Origin: Deltaproteobacteria bacterium
GTDB taxonomy: Bacteria; Desulfobacterota_D; UBA1144; Nemesobacterales; N074bin48
Direction of reading: 5' to 3'
Assembly (NCBI GenBank): GCA_004356685.1
Contig: SMWS01000056.1
Location: forward strand, 1-11,162
DNA length: 11,162 nucleotides
A model generated the notes under the pieces. The model ran no database searches and had not been told where the DNA came from. It saw only the letters and a list, made by a program, of their open reading frames with translations. A program made the position numbers and the translations under genes. Positions 7,757 through 11,162 of this stretch are shown in pieces; the stretch's first letter is position 1, and the number at the start of each line of letters is the position of its first letter.

Positions 7757-8409
7757 TTCTTAGTTTCAGTATCCTTTAGAGTTTCTTTTTTTATACTTCC
7801 TTTATTTATAGTTTCTTTTTTCTCTAATTTTTTATCTTTTTGATCACTTACCACAATTTCTTTAATCTTTGCTGCAGCCACTATTCCCTTGTTTCTTATT
7901 AGCTTTCTTGCTCTTTGAAACTCCTTATTAATATCGTTTGGTATTGTATCTTTAATTAAAAGATAGGCTGTTTTTAAATAAGGAGTTGCTACAGAGTTCT
8001 TAAATGTTGGATCATCCTCACCATAGAAAAAAGTGAGCCCGGCTATCAATATTACTCCTACAATAATTCCAAAAGAAGCTCCAAGTATCCCGCCCCCAAG
8101 CCTGTCTACCCAGTTGAGTTGAAGTGTGCCTATCAGTTTTGTTATAATCCAGCCTAAAAGTTGAATAATAATATAAGTAAAAATAAGAATAAGAATAAAT
8201 CCAATCACATTTGCTATAGAATTGTTTTGAATAAACTGCTTTTCAACCAACAGAGATCCAAGCAGATCAAAAAACATCACTGCTACAGTAAGTCCGCCGC
8301 CTATTGCAAGGATTGAAAACACCTGTCTTACAAAACCCCTTAGCAGCCCGGTAATAAAAAACACAGCCAGTACTACTAAAACTGTTATATCAAGCCAGTT
8401 AATACCCAT
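7753..8409 (-). CDS. cvpA: CvpA family inner-membrane protein
   Basis: CvpA proteins are four-helix inner-membrane proteins. E. coli CvpA was found through colicin V production and is linked to envelope stress tolerance; the molecular function is unclear. The 218-residue product begins with the family hallmark MGINWLDITVL and a helix at about 6-23, then GLLRGFVRQV (21-30) with a second helix at about 31-48. Further helices lie at about 65-91 and 105-128, and the family's DRLGGGILGAS block is at 102-112. The tail from about residue 160 is hydrophilic and from 190 very rich in lysine and glutamate, probably cytoplasmic and disordered; this tail is longer than in the E. coli protein. ATG 8409 has no Shine-Dalgarno sequence. 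The 3' end overlaps fbp by 4 bases. Confidence 0.9.
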   Translation of the reverse strand: MGINWLDITVLVVLAVFFITGLLRGFVRQVFSILAIGGGLTVAVMFFDLLGSLLVEKQFIQNNSIANVIGFILILIFTYIIIQLLGWIITKLIGTLQLNWVDRLGGGILGASFGIIVGVILIAGLTFFYGEDDPTFKNSVATPYLKTAYLLIKDTIPNDINKEFQRARKLIRNKGIVAAAKIKEIVVSDQKDKKLEKKETINKGSIKKETLKDTETKK

Positions 8410-8507
8410 AATTTAAAAGTAAATAACATATCCTTTCAATTTTTTGTGTTTTAGTCCATTTTAAAAACCCTATTTATCCAAAGAGTTATAATTAAATACT
8501 TAAAGAT

Positions 8508-9425
8508 TTAGAAAATATTAAAAAAACCACTTTTAACATCTACTCCCTTTAGATAAAGAGGAATATTATACGTTTGTTTATCCTCATTGGGATCTATTTG
8601 TATTATGGCAATAAGAGTAAGACTACTGATCCCTTTTTCATTAGGTGTAACTTCCCATGCCCATTTTCCAAATTTTTCGCCTTGCAGTTTTTTTATTAAA
8701 AAACCATCACCAGAAAGAATAAACCCCTTTATATCTATATCGCTAAGACCCGATATTCTTTTATAAGTACTATTATTAAGTCTTTTAATCAAGTTTTTTA
8801 GTATACTTTCAGATACTACAGCTTCTATAAGCCCGGGCTCACCCTTTTTCATTTCTCCTGGCGTTATATATTCTATATTTTTTGCTGCAATTTTTTTAAG
8901 TTCATGTGATACTATATTTCTAATTTCAACAGTATTTACAAAGCCGTTTTCCTTTTTCTTTATTATAATATTTTCTTTTTCTGTATTACCGGTAGGCAGG
9001 GACTTTGTTTTTTCAGCAACAAGTAGTGTGATTTCTACTCTTCTATTCATTTTTAAAGACTTTTCAGACTCACCTTTGGAAAATTGCGTGGTACTTCCAA
9101 GGCTTTTAGCACTAATCTTCTTTTTTTGAATTCCCTTTTTCTCAAAATAGTCAACAACCGCTTTTACTCGTTTTTCAGATAATGTTTTATTATAATTGTC
9201 ATTGCCCATATGATCCGAATAACCAGTAATTGTGAGTTCTGAACCCGGATTAGTATTTATTTTTTTAATATAAAAATTTAAAATTTTTACAGATTCTGGC
9301 CTGAGAGTAGAATCATCATATTCAAAAAAGATATTTTTTTTGATAGATGCCTGCGCAAAAAGAAAATGTGATGAATAACAACTTATGAATATGAATATAA
9401 ATAATGTTTTAATTAAAATATTCAG
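8508..9425 (-). CDS. Exported OmpA-domain protein with an uncharacterised C-terminal domain; start codon uncertain
   Basis: The first ATG in frame (9209) falls inside the conserved domain. The true gene extends upstream to at least 9357. The extension encodes a signal peptide (about residues 1-24, a run of F/I/L ending HFLFA before QA) and the first half of an OmpA-like domain. No ATG, GTG or TTG occurs in frame between the upstream stop (9489-9491) and 9209, so the start is set tentatively at CTG 9425 (305 residues), with GAGG at 9438-9441. The OmpA domain (about 28-134) has the peptidoglycan-binding pair Asp71 and Arg86, spaced 15 apart as in E. coli Asp271/Arg286, and NRRVEI at 127-132. 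A lysine-rich linker follows. The last 130-140 residues form a second domain with a W-x-W-E-V-x-P core (255-261) and predicted beta strands. It is probably periplasmic and bound to the cell wall. Confidence 0.8.
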   Translation of the reverse strand: MNILIKTLFIFIFISCYSSHFLFAQASIKKNIFFEYDDSTLRPESVKILNFYIKKINTNPGSELTITGYSDHMGNDNYNKTLSEKRVKAVVDYFEKKGIQKKKISAKSLGSTTQFSKGESEKSLKMNRRVEITLLVAEKTKSLPTGNTEKENIIIKKKENGFVNTVEIRNIVSHELKKIAAKNIEYITPGEMKKGEPGLIEAVVSESILKNLIKRLNNSTYKRISGLSDIDIKGFILSGDGFLIKKLQGEKFGKWAWEVTPNEKGISSLTLIAIIQIDPNEDKQTYNIPLYLKGVDVKSGFFNIF

Positions 9426-9549
9426 CTTATATTTAAACCTCGTCTTTAAGATGACATAAGTGCTTACTGATAAAGGGATAATAATATTTTATTATTGCAT
9501 TTAAGGGGATATTTTTCAACAGTGGTTTATTTTTTCATAAAATTTATTA

Positions 9550-9559
9550 CTTTATAAAG
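9550..9559 (+). promoter_or_regulatory. Palindrome and candidate -10 box directly before def
   Basis: CTTTATAAAG is a perfect 10-base palindrome lying four bases ahead of the def start. It contains TATAAA (9553-9558), a 5 of 6 match to the -10 consensus. Used as a -10 box it would place the transcript start at the def ATG itself, giving a leaderless mRNA, which agrees with the lack of a Shine-Dalgarno sequence. The -35 match (TTTTCA, 9532-9537) is weak and closely spaced. It could equally be an operator or chance. Confidence 0.3.
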
Positions 9560-9563
9560 CTAA

Positions 9564-10109
9564 ATGGCAAACATTTTGGAAATAGTTGAATTAGGAAATC
9601 CTGTTTTAAGAACAAAGGCAAAAGAAGTTAAAGACATTCCGGATCCAAAAGTTCAGCAGCTTATTGACGATTTAATATTTACAGCCAGCCACGCCAGTGG
9701 TGTTGGAATATCAGCTCCTCAGGTAGGACAGTCTTTAAGAATTTTCATAATTTCATCTTATCCTAATGATAGATACCCCGAGGCCCCAGAGATGATCCCA
9801 ACACCAGTAATTAACCCCCAAATAATTTCATATTCAGAGGGGCTTGTAAAAGGGTGGGAAGGCTGTCTGAGTATTCCCGGCATAAGAGCACCAGTGCTGC
9901 GACACCGCTCGGTTAAGGTTAAATACTTTGACAGAGAAGGAAATGAACTTGAAGCTATGTTTGAAGATTTTGTTGCCAGGATTTTTCAGCATGAATTTGA
10001 CCATATAGAAGGTATAGTATTTCTCGACAGGTTAGAAGATAATTCCGAGGTTATTACAGAAAAAGAATACTTTAAACTTTTTAATGAAAATGAAAATAAA
10101 GATGAATAA
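9564..10109 (+). CDS. def: Peptide deformylase
   Basis: Peptide deformylase removes the formyl group from the N-terminal methionine of new proteins, using a ferrous ion or another divalent metal. The 181-residue protein has all three motifs of the family in order: GVGISAPQ (46-53), EGCLS (99-103) with metal ligand Cys101, and QHEFDH (142-147) with ligands His143 and His147 and catalytic Glu144. The insertion between the first two motifs (about 64-84, proline rich) is longer than in the E. coli enzyme but occurs in many bacterial homologues. The start at ATG 9564 has no Shine-Dalgarno sequence. Usual neighbours such as fmt are absent; the next gene overlaps the def 3' end by 26 or 8 bases depending on its start. 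Confidence 0.96.
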   Translation: MANILEIVELGNPVLRTKAKEVKDIPDPKVQQLIDDLIFTASHASGVGISAPQVGQSLRIFIISSYPNDRYPEAPEMIPTPVINPQIISYSEGLVKGWEGCLSIPGIRAPVLRHRSVKVKYFDREGNELEAMFEDFVARIFQHEFDHIEGIVFLDRLEDNSEVITEKEYFKLFNENENKDE

Positions 10110-10830
10110 ATATTTTAAATATATAACGTTAAAAAATAGTATTTCCTTATTATTATTTATTTTGCTCTTTTTGTCCTGCGCACAATACCCCCGAGATCTT
10201 GTATACCAGGAATCAACCATAGGTCAGCTTGATGACGGAGAAATGGAAGGATTGCTTTCAATGGGTGAATTAAAAAAACATGGAGATTTTGGGCTTGGTA
10301 CGTTTGATGGATTAGATGGAGAAATGGTAGGAGTCGATGGTGAATTTTTTCAGGTTGATTACACAGGAAAAGCAAATAGCGTAAACGATAAAATAAAAAC
10401 GCCATTTGCTATGGTTACTTTTTTTGAATCAGACAAGTCTATTACACTCACAGGAGATTATAATTATCAGCTTCTAAAAGATACAATAGATCAAGCCCTG
10501 CCATCAAAAGACCTTATATATGCTATTAAAATCACAGGCGAATATCAATTTGTTAAAACCCGCAGTGTTCCCAAGCAGCAAAAACCCTATCCTTCCTTAA
10601 AAGAAGCAGTAAAACAGCAAAAGATTTTTGACTTTAAGGACATTAAAGGAACGGCTGTAGGTTTTTGGGTCCCAAAGTTTATGAAAAATATTAACGTTCC
10701 CGGATATCATTTTCATTTTATTACAGAAGATAAAAAAGCGGGCGGACACATGCTGGAATTCAAAATTTTAAACCCCACAGTTCATATTGACTTTAATACA
10801 GACTTGCACCTGTCGCTGTTCTATGACTGA
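10084..10830 (+). CDS. alsD: Exported acetolactate decarboxylase, probable lipoprotein, short C-terminus
   Basis: Acetolactate decarboxylase converts 2-acetolactate to acetoin. The core is clear: GDFGLGTFDGLDGE (67-80), RSVPKQQKPYP (160-170), GTAVGFW (189-195) and NVPGYHFHF with GGH (His209, His211 and His222 as zinc ligands). Glu80 and Arg160 match the catalytic Glu65 and Arg145 of the Brevibacillus brevis enzyme with constant spacing. The protein ends 26 residues after the third histidine, so a counterpart of the late Glu253 is absent. The N-terminus is a basic stretch and a hydrophobic run ending LLFLSC (27-32), a loose lipobox that suggests lipidation at Cys32, or otherwise plain export. 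Start codons at 10084, 10090 and 10102 are possible; the last gives an 8-base overlap with def. The usual partner genes (alsS, a budR-type regulator) are not in the window. Confidence 0.88.
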   Translation: MKMKIKMNKYFKYITLKNSISLLLFILLFLSCAQYPRDLVYQESTIGQLDDGEMEGLLSMGELKKHGDFGLGTFDGLDGEMVGVDGEFFQVDYTGKANSVNDKIKTPFAMVTFFESDKSITLTGDYNYQLLKDTIDQALPSKDLIYAIKITGEYQFVKTRSVPKQQKPYPSLKEAVKQQKIFDFKDIKGTAVGFWVPKFMKNINVPGYHFHFITEDKKAGGHMLEFKILNPTVHIDFNTDLHLSLFYD

Positions 10831-10922
10831 GCAATAATTGCGGTTATATATAGAAACTACCCAATTAAAGCTGACTCAAAATCAGGCGGTGATACAGTGC
10901 ATTTTATATCGATTTATCTTCT

Positions 10923-10980
10923 AAAGGTCATCGGGTCACCGTTATGACCATGCCCCAAAACCTTTGACCTTTTGACCCGA
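10923..10980 (+). repeat. Cluster of GGTCA/TGACC inverted and tandem repeats
   Basis: The segment holds GGTCA at 10926 and 10934 (8-base period) and TGACC at 10945, 10965 and 10973 (the last two again 8 bases apart); a further TGACC is at 11009. AAAGGTCA (10923-10930) is the exact reverse complement of 10965-10972, and TCGGGTCA (10931-10938) of 10973-10980. The order of the arms is that of an H-type pseudoknot. As an alternative, 10926-10949 folds into a 9-base-pair hairpin with a GTCA loop and a two-base bulge. There is no long T-run on either side, so a classic terminator is not shown. It lies between two convergent genes. Confidence 0.7.
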
Positions 10981-10992
10981 AGGAGTGATCGG

Positions 10993-11162
10993 TTAATGAA
11001 AAATGATATGACCTGCTAGCAGAGAAATCCCCAGTGCGATGCCGAGATTTGCTACATTTCTGTTTGAAATTGAAATTAAATCCCTGTTTATAAATTTTTT
11101 AGTGTTATTTATAAAAGTAGGAATTGCTACAGCCGCAATAGATAAAGTTATAACGCAAATCG
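10993..11162 (-). CDS. C-terminal fragment of a membrane protein, possibly DUF350-like
   Basis: A frame entering from the right edge encodes 55 residues before TAA at 10993-10995. It shows a hydrophobic stretch (about residues 1-17), a polar turn rich in Asn and Lys (18-35), and a second hydrophobic helix (about 36-54) with NVANLGIALG. The segment SNRNVANLGIALGISLLAG resembles from memory the end of DUF350 (YjfL-like) small membrane proteins, where a conserved Asn-x-Ala precedes the last helix. That assignment is weak and other membrane families are possible. The orientation is convergent with the acetolactate decarboxylase gene. Confidence 0.55.
   Translation of the reverse strand, partial: ICVITLSIAAVAIPTFINNTKKFINRDLISISNRNVANLGIALGISLLAGHIIFH

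Noticed and set aside
9339..9425. Lipobox around the cysteine in the signal peptide of the OmpA-domain protein
   Set aside because: The residues before Cys16 (F-I-S) fit the lipobox poorly, while LFA before QA further on is a good signal peptidase I site.
10831..10841. GCAATAATTGC inverted repeat right after the acetolactate decarboxylase stop
   Set aside because: With a three-base loop it gives only four base pairs and there is no T-run, so it does not qualify as a terminator.
10996..11019. Seven-codon frame preceded by AAGGAG at 10980-10985
   Set aside because: The Shine-Dalgarno match is good, but the peptide is tiny, overlaps the end of the minus-strand membrane gene antisense, and no regulated gene follows within the window; chance is the simpler reading.
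11013..11022. CTGCTAGCAG, a perfect 10-base palindrome
   Set aside because: It lies within the coding sequence of the membrane-protein fragment and is short enough to occur by chance.
1..11162. CRISPR, toxin-antitoxin, phage or transposon content
   Set aside because: No spaced repeat array, no transposase or integrase motifs, no small paired toxin-like genes and no terminal inverted repeats were found; all clear genes are housekeeping or metabolic.

Overview
This window is AT-rich, densely coding chromosomal DNA of a bacterium. A MurA for peptidoglycan synthesis and an OmpA-type peptidoglycan-binding protein with a signal peptide point to a Gram-negative (diderm) cell. Everything recognisable is housekeeping or central metabolism. 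I see no transposase, phage gene, CRISPR array, tRNA or rRNA. The lineage cannot be fixed from the sequence. The short-form HisG and the prmC-murA-hisG order recall Deltaproteobacteria-like or related uncultured groups, but that is inference.

Left part (1-3306): a partial maf gene on the minus strand diverges from prmC-murA-hisG on the plus strand. The three plus-strand genes overlap by 13 and 4 bases and look like one operon (release-factor methylation, peptidoglycan precursor synthesis, histidine synthesis).

Middle (3307-8409): a 138-base leader precedes gap-pgk-fbaB (GAPDH, phosphoglycerate kinase, class I FBP aldolase). On the other strand cvpA-fbp (membrane protein, class I fructose-1,6-bisphosphatase) runs toward it and its stop lies only 2 bases from the aldolase stop. 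The four enzymes cover most steps from 3-phosphoglycerate to fructose 6-phosphate. Triose-phosphate isomerase is the missing step and is not in the window. A reversible glycolytic block next to the irreversible FBPase suggests a gluconeogenic or sugar-phosphate-building module.

Right part (8410-11162): a minus-strand OmpA-domain protein carries an uncharacterised C-terminal domain and has no ordinary start codon. Diverging from it, def (peptide deformylase) overlaps a gene for an exported, probably lipoprotein, acetolactate decarboxylase that is shorter at its C-terminus than the known enzymes. Between that gene and the 3' end of a minus-strand membrane-protein gene is a compact cluster of GGTCA/TGACC repeats able to form a hairpin or pseudoknot. 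No gene-free stretch exceeds 300 bases.

The points most worth a second look are the OmpA fusion protein and its start, the truncated exported acetolactate decarboxylase, the GGTCA/TGACC element, and the apparent lack of Shine-Dalgarno sequences at genes that head transcripts. I found no convincing new multi-gene system.
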